The position numbers were made by a program, and so were the translations under genes. Source: an uncultured Caryophanales bacterium (lineage in GTDB: Bacteria; Bacillota_I; Bacilli_A; RFN20; CAG-826). Taken from it: DNA of 64,000 bases. Below are positions 37,519 to 46,006 of this stretch, piece after piece; position 1 is the stretch's first letter; the number at the start of each line of letters is the position of its first letter. The notes beneath the pieces were generated by a model, which was given only the letters and a program-made list of their open reading frames with translations, had not been told where the DNA came from and searched no databases. The stretch spans positions 251,557 through 315,556 of the forward strand of contig CAMJWS010000001.1 of NCBI GenBank assembly GCA_946409515.1, written 5' to 3'.

Positions 37519-38434
37519 TCCAGCAATTCTCTTTCAAGAACGAAGCAATTTGATCCTTTTTTGTTTCGTCCTCATAATAGTCCACTAATACTTTTTTATA
37601 TTCACCAACTTTTTCTGCTGGAACCACGATTAAGCCTAAAGCATGAGAAATCAAATAATGGTTAGCGAAAAGTATTGCGGTTCTTTTATTTCCATCAAGG
37701 AATAGCTGTTTTTTCATTACATATAAAACGAGATTGACCGCTAAATCGATACCATCTAGATTGTTTAAAATATCATCAATATCTTTCTTTACTTGATCTT
37801 CAAAAGGAATTGGAGGGAGATATTTAGAGCCACGTATTTGAACCGGGACGCTTCTTATTCTTCCAGCGGTCAACGAAAACCCATCCTCCACAATTTTATT
37901 AATTTGGCAAAGCACAGCATAGTTTGTTGGATAATTAGCTAAATCAATAGACATAATAAATTCCCAGGCTCTTTTTAGGTTGATAACCTTACTAATATCA
38001 GCTGGGGTCATATCATTCACCTTGCCACCATTAATGATAGTCTCGGTGTCAGAATACGTTGTGGCAACGCCTTCCAACATTGCTTGTTTAAAAACAGAAT
38101 CAACTAAATATCTTCTTGCCAAATCGATGTTAATGGCTACTTTTTCATCAATATTTTGTGTGTCAATATAATTTAAACTTTTAAGTTCTTTATTGATTTC
38201 TTTTAATCGTTTTTTAAGATTTTTCGCTAAATCTGTATTGTGTCTTACCAAGTTATAAAGAACATCAGAATATTCACCAACATATTTAGTGACTAAAACA
38301 CCTTCTTGCCTGAAGTGAACGTAAATATACTGCTTATTGTCTTTTTCCCTCAATTCAACAGATCCATAGACCATTGAATTCAATTGTCCAACAATTTGCT
38401 TTTTTTCAAGTAATAATTCATTGATGTTTGGCAT
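37508..38434 (-). CDS. Fic-domain protein with altered catalytic motif
   Basis: A 308-residue Fic protein. The motif reads QLFLDGNKRTAILF (about residues 243-256). Active Fic AMP-transferases have His where this has Gln243 (HxFxDGNxR), while Asp, Gly, Asn and Arg are kept. An upstream EG pair (about 121-122) in a Thr/Ser-rich helix resembles the inhibitory (S/T)xxxE(G/N) segment of self-inhibited Fic proteins. It may be inactive for AMP transfer or catalyse a different reaction. A 10-bp perfect inverted repeat lies in its promoter. Confidence 0.8.
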   Translation of the reverse strand: MPNINELLLEKKQIVGQLNSMVYGSVELREKDNKQYIYVHFRQEGVLVTKYVGEYSDVLYNLVRHNTDLAKNLKKRLKEINKELKSLNYIDTQNIDEKVAINIDLARRYLVDSVFKQAMLEGVATTYSDTETIINGGKVNDMTPADISKVINLKRAWEFIMSIDLANYPTNYAVLCQINKIVEDGFSLTAGRIRSVPVQIRGSKYLPPIPFEDQVKKDIDDILNNLDGIDLAVNLVLYVMKKQLFLDGNKRTAILFANHYLISHALGLIVVPAEKVGEYKKVLVDYYEDETKKDQIASFLKENCWIKM

Positions 38435-38476
38435 ACATTATTTCCTACGCCAATATTATAGCACAACATAAATATG

Positions 38477-38509
38477 GTGTGAAACATTTTTATTCGTTTT
38501 GTTTCACAC
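38477..38509. promoter_or_regulatory. 10-bp inverted repeat upstream of fic
   Basis: GTGTGAAACA (38477-38486) and TGTTTCACAC (38500-38509) are perfect complements around a 13-base loop. On the minus strand a TATAAT (38460-38455) lies 17-18 bp downstream of the right -35 position inside the repeat, so this is more likely an operator over the -35 than a terminator. Confidence 0.55.
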
Positions 38510-38516
38510 TATAGTT

Positions 38517-38548
38517 TTTTAAAAAGAGACCACCATCAGTAGGCAGTC
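38517..38548 (-). terminator. Terminator of the GT2 gene at 38.6 kb
   Basis: GACTGCC/GGTGGTC hairpin (two wobble pairs) followed by TCTTTTTAAAAAA on the minus strand. Confidence 0.6.
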
Positions 38549-38571
38549 ATTCCTAATTTCTATGAAAGATC

Positions 38572-39276
38572 TTAATCAAACAAGTAAGTCTTTTTATGCT
38601 TTTTAATAAACGATAAGTCCTTAAAGAACTTAATGGATGATTTTAATGGTGAAACAGTACTACCACGATCATCCGCCCAAATAACGCCCATTTCATAAAT
38701 GGATAAGTTATTTAAGCTAGCGATATATAAGTATTCAACATCAAAGGCAAAGTTATTAACGACTTGTTTAGAGACAATCTTTTTAGCAATATCTGTTCTC
38801 ATCGCTTTAAAACCACATTGTGTGTCTTTATATTTGAAGTGGAACTTCATGTTAACAAGTTTACGGCAGCACCAACCAATAAACACTCTTAAGGCTGGTT
38901 GTTTCTTTTTAATAACACTATCTTTAGTGTGTCTACTACCAATGACCATATCATAGTTAGGGGCTAACTTAAGGAATTTATCAATGGCTTCTAAGTCTGT
39001 AGATAAATCAGCGTCCATAAATAAGACATAGTCACCAGTGGCGTTTTCAATACCATATTTAACCGCTCCGCCTTTACCACGGTTTGGTTCATATGATAAA
39101 GCCTTAACACCTGGGATAGCTTCAATTACTTCCTTAGTGTTATCTTTACTACCATCATTGACTAAGATTAATTCATAGTCTTGTTTAATAGTTTCTAAAT
39201 GTTTTTTGATAATCTCACTATTTTTAGCGATATCCTTACTTTCGTTATAGCAAGGAACAACGATACTTAATTTCAT
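38572..39276 (-). CDS. Glycosyltransferase family 2 (dolichyl-phosphate-glucose-synthase-like)
   Basis: A 234-residue GT2 enzyme. LSIVVPCYNESKDIAKN, VNDGSKDNT, NRGKGGAVKYG and MDADLSTD (DxD) match the polyprenyl-phosphate glycosyltransferase subgroup, and GSRHTKDS plus the RxxxG...CGFKA segment are typical of the DPG-synthase branch. It likely loads a sugar on undecaprenyl phosphate. The ATG at 39276 is preferred over a GTG two codons upstream; TAAAAT lies 8 nt before it and no Shine-Dalgarno is present. Confidence 0.85.
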   Translation of the reverse strand: MKLSIVVPCYNESKDIAKNSEIIKKHLETIKQDYELILVNDGSKDNTKEVIEAIPGVKALSYEPNRGKGGAVKYGIENATGDYVLFMDADLSTDLEAIDKFLKLAPNYDMVIGSRHTKDSVIKKKQPALRVFIGWCCRKLVNMKFHFKYKDTQCGFKAMRTDIAKKIVSKQVVNNFAFDVEYLYIASLNNLSIYEMGVIWADDRGSTVSPLKSSIKFFKDLSFIKKHKKTYLFD

Positions 39277-39359
39277 ACCCACTTATTTTACACACATAGA
39301 CTAATTATTCAAATAATTATGTTATAATAACTTCACTCTAAATTAAGGAGATAGAAAAT

Positions 39360-39791
39360 ATGAATCTTTTAAACTTAAAAGAAAAACTATTACAATACGG
39401 TGAAAAAATCGGTTTACAAGTGGAAGAGGAAAAAGCAGACTCTTTAACATTGCATAGCCAAATTACCGCGAAACAATACTTTACTAATTCCGTATATCTT
39501 AGATTTGTGGCCTTCCAGAGTGGCACATATCATTTATTCTTAACATTCGATGTCATTGAAAAGACATATGATAACTTATTTCTCATTAATGCTTTCAATG
39601 AAAACAGTCCTTGGTTTAGAGCGTATATCACTAGCCTCAATGATAAAGACTATTTAGAACTTCATTATGTCGCTATCGGTTTAAAAGACGAACAAGAAGT
39701 CATTGATTCATTTAGTTTCTTAATGAATGATTTATTAAAAGAAAACACAATGAAGTTTTTAAGACCAATTCTTAATGGCGAAGCAAACTAG
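39360..39791 (+). CDS. Small alpha/beta protein, YbjN-like
   Basis: A 143-residue protein with no clear catalytic motif. Predicted alternation of helix and strands, with SVYLRFVAFQSGTYHLFLTF and a helix near the C terminus, resembles YbjN/type-III-chaperone-like folds; that is a weak call. AAGGAG precedes its start. It overlaps the NERD gene by 17 bp, so the two are co-translated and may work together. Confidence 0.55.
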   Translation: MNLLNLKEKLLQYGEKIGLQVEEEKADSLTLHSQITAKQYFTNSVYLRFVAFQSGTYHLFLTFDVIEKTYDNLFLINAFNENSPWFRAYITSLNDKDYLELHYVAIGLKDEQEVIDSFSFLMNDLLKENTMKFLRPILNGEAN

Positions 39792-40470
39792 AAAACTAAA
39801 ACGTGGCGAAGAGGGTGAACAACTGGTATCCCTTACTTTAGATAAGGATTCCTCCTTTCATCGTTTAATCAATAATCTAGTGTTATTAGGGGACAACAAT
39901 GTCTCTCATCAAATAGACCATATTCTCGTTAGAGAAAATGGTATTTTTGTTATTGAGACCAAGAATCACTTTGGTCGTATTACTGGCTTAGAAGATGATT
40001 CATATTGGAAAAAGACATATCCATATAAAGGTAGAATCAAGACCGAAACATTTCATAATCCCCTTAAACAAAATCAATCACATATAAGAATCATCAAAAG
40101 AACATTAGGTAAGGACTATCCTATCTACTGCTTTGTAGTGTTTGTACGTAGCAATGTTGACGAACTAGACTTGTTCAATGTCTGTGGCCCTAACGATATC
40201 TTGAAAAGAATTAATCTCATCACAAGTGAAAGACCACTATCTAAAGAAGTCATTGAATCAATCTATCAAACACTTTTAGATAAAGAAGCTTATGTGAATG
40301 ATGAGATGCATTTAGAAAGTATTAAGAAGATCACTAAAGATAGAAGAGAATATCAAAAGCAATTAAGAACAGCGATAGAAAAGAAAATATGCCCCGACTG
40401 TGGGGGCATACTCTCTATTGTGCCTAATGGCTTAAGATGTTCTAAGTGTAATAAGTTAATCAAAATCTAA
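39775..40470 (+). CDS. NERD-domain protein with C-terminal zinc ribbon
   Basis: A 231-residue protein. Residues about 10-120 form a NERD (nuclease-related) domain: IDHILVRENGIFVIETKNHFG has the D...ExK arrangement of restriction-type nucleases. The C-terminal zinc ribbon has CPDCGG and CSKCNK. It may act on DNA or RNA, but NERD activity is poorly defined. Its stop is adjacent to the stop of the convergent nagB. Confidence 0.8.
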   Translation: MAKQTRKLKRGEEGEQLVSLTLDKDSSFHRLINNLVLLGDNNVSHQIDHILVRENGIFVIETKNHFGRITGLEDDSYWKKTYPYKGRIKTETFHNPLKQNQSHIRIIKRTLGKDYPIYCFVVFVRSNVDELDLFNVCGPNDILKRINLITSERPLSKEVIESIYQTLLDKEAYVNDEMHLESIKKITKDRREYQKQLRTAIEKKICPDCGGILSIVPNGLRCSKCNKLIKI

Positions 40471-41193
40471 TTACTTAACTAAGCTATAAGCATCTTCATC
40501 AACATAGATTGTGCAATCTGGATGTTTTTGAAGGATGGAGCATGGAACTTCTTCGGTCATTGGACCTTTTAATAAGTTATAGATTGCTTGTGCTTTGTTT
40601 TTACCAGTAGCGATTAAGACAATCTTTCTTGCGTTCATAATGCTCTTTAAGCCCATAGTGACCGCTTTGGTAGGAACTTCAGAGATATCATTGAATAATC
40701 TTGAGTTATCTTTGATTGTTTGTTCTGTTAATTCTGCGACATGGGTTAAGGAATCAAATGGAGTACCTGGTTCATTGAAAGCAATATGACCATCGCTACC
40801 AATACCTAAGATTTGAAGATCAATGCCACCAAAAGAAGCGATTAGAGCGTCGTATTGATTGGCGTAGGCTAAATAATCACCGACACCTTTAAGCACGTGT
40901 GTACGCGCTTTATCGATATCTAAACCATCGAATAAGTATTTGTTCATGAAGTAACGATATGATTGATCATGTGTTCCTTCTAAACCAATGTATTCATCAA
41001 GGTTGAATGTCGCGACATCTTTAAATGATACACGACCCTCTTTATTGGCCTTAATCATATTCGCGTACACTTCAATTGGGGATGTACCTGTCGCTAAGCC
41101 TAAAACACTATTTGGTTTCTTTTGCACTTGTTTAATAAATTCTTCAGCGATTAACTTGCTGATTTCTTCGTTAGTGCCGACAACGACTTTCAT
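40471..41193 (-). CDS. nagB: Glucosamine-6-phosphate deaminase
   Basis: A 240-residue NagB. LGLATGTSPIEVYANMI, FNLDEYIGLEGTHDQSYRYFM and LGIGSDGHIAFNEPGT are the family signatures, including catalytic Asp, His and Glu. It interconverts GlcN-6-P and Fru-6-P plus ammonia. Third gene of the XRE-GlmM operon, 2 bp after the hexapeptide-repeat gene, with AAGGAGAAAAG as ribosome-binding site. Confidence 0.95.
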   Translation of the reverse strand: MKVVVGTNEEISKLIAEEFIKQVQKKPNSVLGLATGTSPIEVYANMIKANKEGRVSFKDVATFNLDEYIGLEGTHDQSYRYFMNKYLFDGLDIDKARTHVLKGVGDYLAYANQYDALIASFGGIDLQILGIGSDGHIAFNEPGTPFDSLTHVAELTEQTIKDNSRLFNDISEVPTKAVTMGLKSIMNARKIVLIATGKNKAQAIYNLLKGPMTEEVPCSILQKHPDCTIYVDEDAYSLVK

Positions 41194-41195
41194 AA

Positions 41196-41867
41196 TTATC
41201 TTTTCTCCTTTACGACAATATTGTCTTTAGCTTTATAAATACTATTTTCTGGGACAACGCCTCTCACCATTGATAATGGATAGATTTGAGAGTGTTGACC
41301 AATGACTGTACCTGGATTAAGAACGGATTGGCAGCCAATATCAGCATAGTCACCTAAGATAGCGCCTATTTTTCTTAATCCTGTTTCATAATCTTTATCA
41401 CCATGGATCACGATATTCTTACCATCACTCTTTAAATTAGAGCAGATACTTCCCGCACCCATATGAGCGTAGTTACCAAGCACACTATCACCAACATAGC
41501 TATAATGTGGGACTTGGACGTGGTATAAGAGGATACAGTTTTTAAACTCACAAGAATTACCTAAGACACAGTTATCACCAACGATGACATTACCTCTTAA
41601 ATAAGCACCTGGTCTAATTTCAGTATTATTGCCAATAATCGCTGGAGGAATGATTGTCGCGGTAGGAGAAATGCTAACATTTTCCCCTACGAGGACACCT
41701 TCTTTAAGTAAGGTATAACCTGGTAAACCTTGTTCTAAGACTTTTTTAATAATTTCTTTAATTTGAGGAAGTAATTCCCAAGGATAAGTTGAGTTATCAA
41801 AATATTCTCTAAGGAAATCACTACTACAATCGAAGAGATCTTTAGTCAAGACAGCTTTCTTATTCAT
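41196..41867 (-). CDS. Left-handed beta-helix acyltransferase (GlmU C-terminal type)
   Basis: A 223-residue protein. After a helical N terminus (about 1-60), hexapeptide repeats ([LIV]-G-x4) build a left-handed beta helix with KLRPGAYLRG-like and GNYAHMGAGSICSN segments matching the acetyltransferase half of GlmU and related sugar-1-phosphate enzymes. Between XRE-GlmM and nagB, acetylation of GlcN-1-P is the likely job; no uridyltransferase half is present here. It overlaps glmM; the ATG at 41867 has the better distance from GAGAGG than one three codons upstream. Confidence 0.78.
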   Translation of the reverse strand: MNKKAVLTKDLFDCSSDFLREYFDNSTYPWELLPQIKEIIKKVLEQGLPGYTLLKEGVLVGENVSISPTATIIPPAIIGNNTEIRPGAYLRGNVIVGDNCVLGNSCEFKNCILLYHVQVPHYSYVGDSVLGNYAHMGAGSICSNLKSDGKNIVIHGDKDYETGLRKIGAILGDYADIGCQSVLNPGTVIGQHSQIYPLSMVRGVVPENSIYKAKDNIVVKEKR

Positions 41868-43500
41868 CGATGACATAACCTCTCTTCTTAATGACGTTAT
41901 AAATCGCGTCGATATATTTATCACATTCCGCGAGAGAACCAAGTTCCACCATGATACGGACAACTGGTTCAGTACCAGATTGTCTTAATAAGGCTCTACC
42001 GTTATCACCGATTTCTTTATTAACTTCGTCAAATTTAGCTTTAACAACTTCATCTTCAACGGTCGCGGCTTTATCGGTAACTCTGACGTTTTTAAGTTTT
42101 TGTGGTAACACTTTAACTGGGGCCACAAGTTTAGATAACGCTTCTTTTCTTTCAAGCATTTCTTCCGCCACCATGATGGCTGTTAAAACACCATCACCAG
42201 TTGTAGCGTATTTCTTAATGATAATGTGGCCAGATTGTTCGCCACCTAAGACATAGCCTTCATTGACCATTCTTTCAAAGACGAATCTATCACCAACTTG
42301 GGTTCTTTCTAAGTTAACACCAATTTGTTTTAAGGCTTTAGCAAGACCACTGTTAGACATAATTGTGGCGACAACTGTGTTCTTATCTAATGAACCTTCG
42401 TTTTGTAACTTACAGGCTAATAAGTACATGATCTTATCACCATCAACTTCTTTACCGTTTTCATCAACAGCGATACATCTATCAGCGTCACCATCAAAGG
42501 CAAAGCCAACATCTAATTTGTTATCTTTGACGTATTTACAGAAGTTTTCAATGTGTGTACTACCCGCATTGAAGTTAATATTCAAACCATCTGGATGGTT
42601 ATTAATAATAAAGACTTGAGCGCCTAAAGCTTCAAAGACACTCTTAGCGATCATCCATGACGCACCGTTAGCGGTATCTAAACCCACTTTTAATGGCTTC
42701 ATAGAATGCTTCGCTAAGGAGATTAAGTAGCCAATATATCTATTTCTGCCTGAAGAGTAGTCATTAATCGTACCGATATCACTACGTTTCGCAAATGGTA
42801 AATCATTTTCACCTTCTAAACCTAAGGTTTTGAAATCACCATCTAAATAAGCTTCCGCAAGATACGCTACTGCATCTTCTAACTTTTCACCATTACCATT
42901 AATGACTTTAATACCATTATCGTAGAATGGGTTATGAGAAGCAGTGATCATCACACCACAGTCAAAGCAGTCTTGTCTAACAATGTAAGAAACTGATGGA
43001 GTGGTTGTAACGTGTAATAATTCGACATCCGCACCAGATGATGCCGCACCTGCGGCCACAGCGTATTCAAGCATATAGGAAGAACGTCTTGTGTCTTTGC
43101 CAATAACGATCTTAGCTCTATAGCCTGGTTTTTGCATATTGTATTTAGGATTGGAATAGAACCAACCAAGGAATCTACCAATCTTATACGCTCTATCTGA
43201 GTTTAATAATTCATTAGCTTCACCTCTAAAACCATCTGTACCAAAATATTTGGTTTTGATGTGTTCATTAGGTAATTCTAATTTGTAGCCTTTATGAATA
43301 ACGATGTTATCATCAATTAATTCATCCGCGCTTACCTTAAAAATGTTACATAAATCTTTAATCGCTGTAAGTGGAGGAAGGTTTTCACCGTTTTCCCATT
43401 TAGACATAGATTGTCTAGATACTTTCAAGATTTTTGCAAGCTCTTCTTGAGAAATATTGCTCACTATTCTTAAGTGAACGATTTTTTCACCAATGGTCAT
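41860..43500 (-). CDS. glmM: Phosphoglucosamine mutase fused to an N-terminal XRE DNA-binding domain
   Basis: A 546-residue fusion. Residues 1-65 are a Cro/CI helix-turn-helix (SQEELAKILKVSRQSMSKWE), with a short linker to about 81. From there a full phosphohexomutase follows: TKYFGTDGFRG, active-site Ser in TASHNP, metal loop DGDADR, sugar loop GEQSGH and phosphate loop RQSGTEPVVR. It converts GlcN-6-P to GlcN-1-P for the cell wall. GGGGG precedes the ATG. The promoter contains a perfect CAAATAGT-N11-ACTATTTG palindrome, suggesting the enzyme represses its own operon. Confidence 0.93.
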   Translation of the reverse strand: MTIGEKIVHLRIVSNISQEELAKILKVSRQSMSKWENGENLPPLTAIKDLCNIFKVSADELIDDNIVIHKGYKLELPNEHIKTKYFGTDGFRGEANELLNSDRAYKIGRFLGWFYSNPKYNMQKPGYRAKIVIGKDTRRSSYMLEYAVAAGAASSGADVELLHVTTTPSVSYIVRQDCFDCGVMITASHNPFYDNGIKVINGNGEKLEDAVAYLAEAYLDGDFKTLGLEGENDLPFAKRSDIGTINDYSSGRNRYIGYLISLAKHSMKPLKVGLDTANGASWMIAKSVFEALGAQVFIINNHPDGLNINFNAGSTHIENFCKYVKDNKLDVGFAFDGDADRCIAVDENGKEVDGDKIMYLLACKLQNEGSLDKNTVVATIMSNSGLAKALKQIGVNLERTQVGDRFVFERMVNEGYVLGGEQSGHIIIKKYATTGDGVLTAIMVAEEMLERKEALSKLVAPVKVLPQKLKNVRVTDKAATVEDEVVKAKFDEVNKEIGDNGRALLRQSGTEPVVRIMVELGSLAECDKYIDAIYNVIKKRGYVIDE

Positions 43501-43540
43501 ATAAAGACCCCCTTTTATTGTCGTGGTTTAATAATAAGAA

Positions 43541-43573
43541 CAAATAGTAATAATTGCAAACTATTTGTGTCAA
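43541..43573 (-). promoter_or_regulatory. Promoter/operator of the XRE-glmM operon
   Basis: On the minus strand TTGACA (43573-43568) is followed by the perfect palindrome CAAATAGT-N11-ACTATTTG (43567-43541), which covers the whole spacer and the -10 region (TACTAT). This is the arrangement expected for an autoregulating Cro/CI-type repressor. Confidence 0.7.
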
Positions 43574-43762
43574 CTTTTCTTTACTCAATATTACCACTAT
43601 GTAACTTATAACTATGTTATAACCAATTTCAAAGTTTTGTCATATCAATAAGTTTACCAAGTTGTAAGAAAAGTTTACAAAGCCATATTAGAAGTTGAAA
43701 CTAAAATGAACCATAAATATATTTATTATTAATTCCTCATTATTTTGTTTTATTATGTAAAT

Positions 43763-44005
43763 ATGATTACACCTATATACTTAATGATTGATCCTAAACT
43801 TCAAGAAGAGGCCGCGAAGTTATTTGAAAATATGGGCATGGATATGTCCCAAGCAGTTAGCCTATTCTTTTATCAGTGCATTATGAATGGGAAAATACCA
43901 TTCTCTACAGAGATGCCCCCTAATATGAATAATCAATACTTTGCTTCAAAGATAGGTACTCCTTATCAAGCGCCTACTGAAGAAGATAAGAAAGAAGATA
44001 AATAG
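43763..44005 (+). CDS. RelB/DinJ-type ribbon-helix-helix antitoxin-like protein (no toxin partner)
   Basis: An 80-residue protein. Residues 1-45 fit the RelB/DinJ fold (MIDPKLQEEAAKLFENMGMDMSQAVSLFF is the usual pattern, read in part), and the polar tail carries the place where a toxin would be bound. No RelE/YafQ gene follows; a terminator comes directly. TATTAT lies 6 nt before the ATG and no Shine-Dalgarno is visible. Confidence 0.75.
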   Translation: MITPIYLMIDPKLQEEAAKLFENMGMDMSQAVSLFFYQCIMNGKIPFSTEMPPNMNNQYFASKIGTPYQAPTEEDKKEDK

Positions 44006-44012
44006 AAGTTTT

Positions 44013-44038
44013 AAAAAGAGAGCATTAGCTCTCTTATT
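44013..44038. terminator. Bidirectional terminator between the RelB-like gene and gdhA
   Basis: AAGAGAGC-ATTA-GCTCTCTT (44016-44035), T-rich on both sides; it overlaps the gdhA stop codon. Confidence 0.8.
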
Positions 44039-45329
44039 TATTAAGCATCTTTTCAGCGACCCCTACAAAGGCATAGTTATTAGCGCCTTTAATCAGGTTA
44101 TATTCATCGCCTAATCTTTTCGCAGTGTCATAACAGTTTTTGAAGATTGTTTTCATGATATGTTTTAGTTTTAAATCAACTTCTTCAAATGACCATTTCT
44201 CACCAAGCTTATATTGTTCAATTTCCAAACCAGAGACTGCAACGCCACCAGCGTTGCTAGCCTTACCTGGTGAATAGATAACTTTATTAGCAATGAATAA
44301 GTTAGCGGCTTCTAAGGTACATGGCATATTAGCACCTTCAAAGACACCAATACATCCATTAGCGATTAATCTTTTAGCGGCTTCTTCATCCAATTCAAAT
44401 TGTGTTGCGCATGGGAAAGCTAGATCACATTTAATAGACCAAATGTCTTTAGACCCTAATACTTCTACTTCATCTTTAACTAGATCTTTATATTCTTTAA
44501 TTCTTCCACGTCTATCTTCTTTTAAGGCTCTTATGGTTTCAAAGTCGATACCATTAGGGGCATAAATTGTATTATCTGAGTCATTCATAGCGATAACAGT
44601 GCCGCCATAATCAACGACTTTCTTTAAACAATATAAAGCAACGTTTCCACTACCAGAGACAATAACTTTCTTTCCTTTAAAGTTTGTGTCCTTATATGTC
44701 TTTAAAGCACCCCTAGCAAAATAGGTAACACCATAACCAGTAGCTTCAGTTCTACATAAAGAACCACCTAAATCTAATGGTTTACCAGTTAATGAACAAT
44801 CTGATTTACCAGAGTATTGTTTATAAGCTTCATATAGATATCTAATTTCACGACCGCCTACACCGATATCACCCGCTGGAACATCAAGGTCAACACCAAT
44901 ATATGGATATAATTCTTTCATAAAGGCATAACAGAAGTTTTTAACTTCGTTATCACTCTTGCCTTTAGGATCAAAGTCACTACCACCTTTAGCACCACCC
45001 ATAGGTAATGTGGTTAGATAGTTTTTAAATATTTGTTCAAATCCTAATAACTTAAGAATTGATAAGTTAACAGACTTATGGAATCTTAATCCACCTTTAT
45101 AAACACCATTAGCGTTATTGAATTGAATTCTATAGCCCTTATTAGTGTGTTTCTCGCCCTTATCATCAACCCAGTTAACATCAAAGGTGATGATTCTATC
45201 AGGTTCTTCTATTGTTTCTAAGATAGAGGCATATCTAGGATTATTTAGTACACTATCGTCTAATGAAGAAAACATCTCCCTAAGAGCGGCTTGGAATTCT
45301 GGTTGATCTTTATACTTACTGTAATCCAT
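44034..45329 (-). CDS. gdhA: Glutamate dehydrogenase
   Basis: A 431-residue hexameric-type enzyme. LPMGGAKGGSDFDPKGKSD carries the catalytic Lys, VPAGDIGVGGREI and VSGSGNVALY (nucleotide-binding loop) follow, and SNAGGVAVSG is near the C terminus. The length fits the NADP-type bacterial enzyme. It links ammonia and 2-oxoglutarate to glutamate. GGGAG precedes the start, and TATAAT lies 31 nt farther up. Monocistronic. Confidence 0.95.
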   Translation of the reverse strand: MDYSKYKDQPEFQAALREMFSSLDDSVLNNPRYASILETIEEPDRIITFDVNWVDDKGEKHTNKGYRIQFNNANGVYKGGLRFHKSVNLSILKLLGFEQIFKNYLTTLPMGGAKGGSDFDPKGKSDNEVKNFCYAFMKELYPYIGVDLDVPAGDIGVGGREIRYLYEAYKQYSGKSDCSLTGKPLDLGGSLCRTEATGYGVTYFARGALKTYKDTNFKGKKVIVSGSGNVALYCLKKVVDYGGTVIAMNDSDNTIYAPNGIDFETIRALKEDRRGRIKEYKDLVKDEVEVLGSKDIWSIKCDLAFPCATQFELDEEAAKRLIANGCIGVFEGANMPCTLEAANLFIANKVIYSPGKASNAGGVAVSGLEIEQYKLGEKWSFEEVDLKLKHIMKTIFKNCYDTAKRLGDEYNLIKGANNYAFVGVAEKMLNK

Positions 45330-45594
45330 AATACGTCTCCCTTATTTACAAATTATGCATTGATTATACACTATATGAAAAAATGGTATTCATACTTTTT
45401 AATAATGGACAATCATATCAAACACAAATAATTCAAAAAATTTATCAAATTTTATCCCATATTTATATTTATAACCATATATACAAGTATATAAGATTAT
45501 TTAGTAGAAAAAATATAAATATAGGGATACTCAAATGGGTCTAATTTTTCCTGTTGATTTCTATATTTTTTGTGCCTTATTATGTAGTCACTTT

Positions 45595-45978
45595 ATGGCA
45601 AAGAAAACGAATGAAAAATATGATCTAAAGCTAATAGAAGCACTTAAAAAGCTTCCACCTCTAATTGAAGATAAAAGGCACGGCTTTGTTGTTCAAATTA
45701 GAGATGATATGGCTAGAAGCAATGAAACTAGATTCCAACACATCGCCAAAAAGATGCACGAGTTAAAAGTACGAGACATCGAATCTATTCCTGAAGGTAT
45801 TAAAGCCTATATCAAATTTGCCAAGAGTAAAGAGATAAAAGATACATACTATTACTACATCAAAAGAAAAGGAGGAGACAAAGGCTTTATTCAAGTTGCT
45901 ATCCTAGTGGATATTAACAATAAGAAGATAGCCTACTTAAAAACAATCTTTATTACCTATCGAATAAAAGGCTGTTAA
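45595..45978 (+). CDS. Small protein, possible barnase/EndoU-like (PBECR-type) fold
   Basis: A 127-residue basic protein starting MAKKTNEKYDLK. FQHIAKKM followed later by YYYYIKRK and LKTIFITYRIK recalls the strand pattern of PBECR/EndoU-like nucleases, where His and the terminal Thr-Tyr region are functional. This is a weak pattern match and not proof. TATTAT lies 11 nt before the ATG; a longer in-frame start would be translated from promoter DNA. No partner gene is adjacent. Confidence 0.45.
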   Translation: MAKKTNEKYDLKLIEALKKLPPLIEDKRHGFVVQIRDDMARSNETRFQHIAKKMHELKVRDIESIPEGIKAYIKFAKSKEIKDTYYYYIKRKGGDKGFIQVAILVDINNKKIAYLKTIFITYRIKGC

Positions 45979-45994
45979 CACCATTAAAAGATGA

Positions 45995-46000
45995 TATAAT
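45995..46000 (+). promoter_or_regulatory. -10 box of the orphan structured RNA
   Basis: TATAAT placed 6 nt before G46007, the first base of the closing stem of the RNA. Confidence 0.65.
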
Positions 46001-46006
46001 AAATTC

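Noticed and set aside
38477-38509. Terminator between the GT2 and fic genes
   Set aside because: No T run follows on the minus strand; a separate terminator already lies at 38517-38548 and the repeat overlaps the fic -35.
41951-42619. Plus-strand reading frames opposite glmM
   Set aside because: Shadows of the highly conserved mutase domain with Ser/Leu-rich low-information translations.
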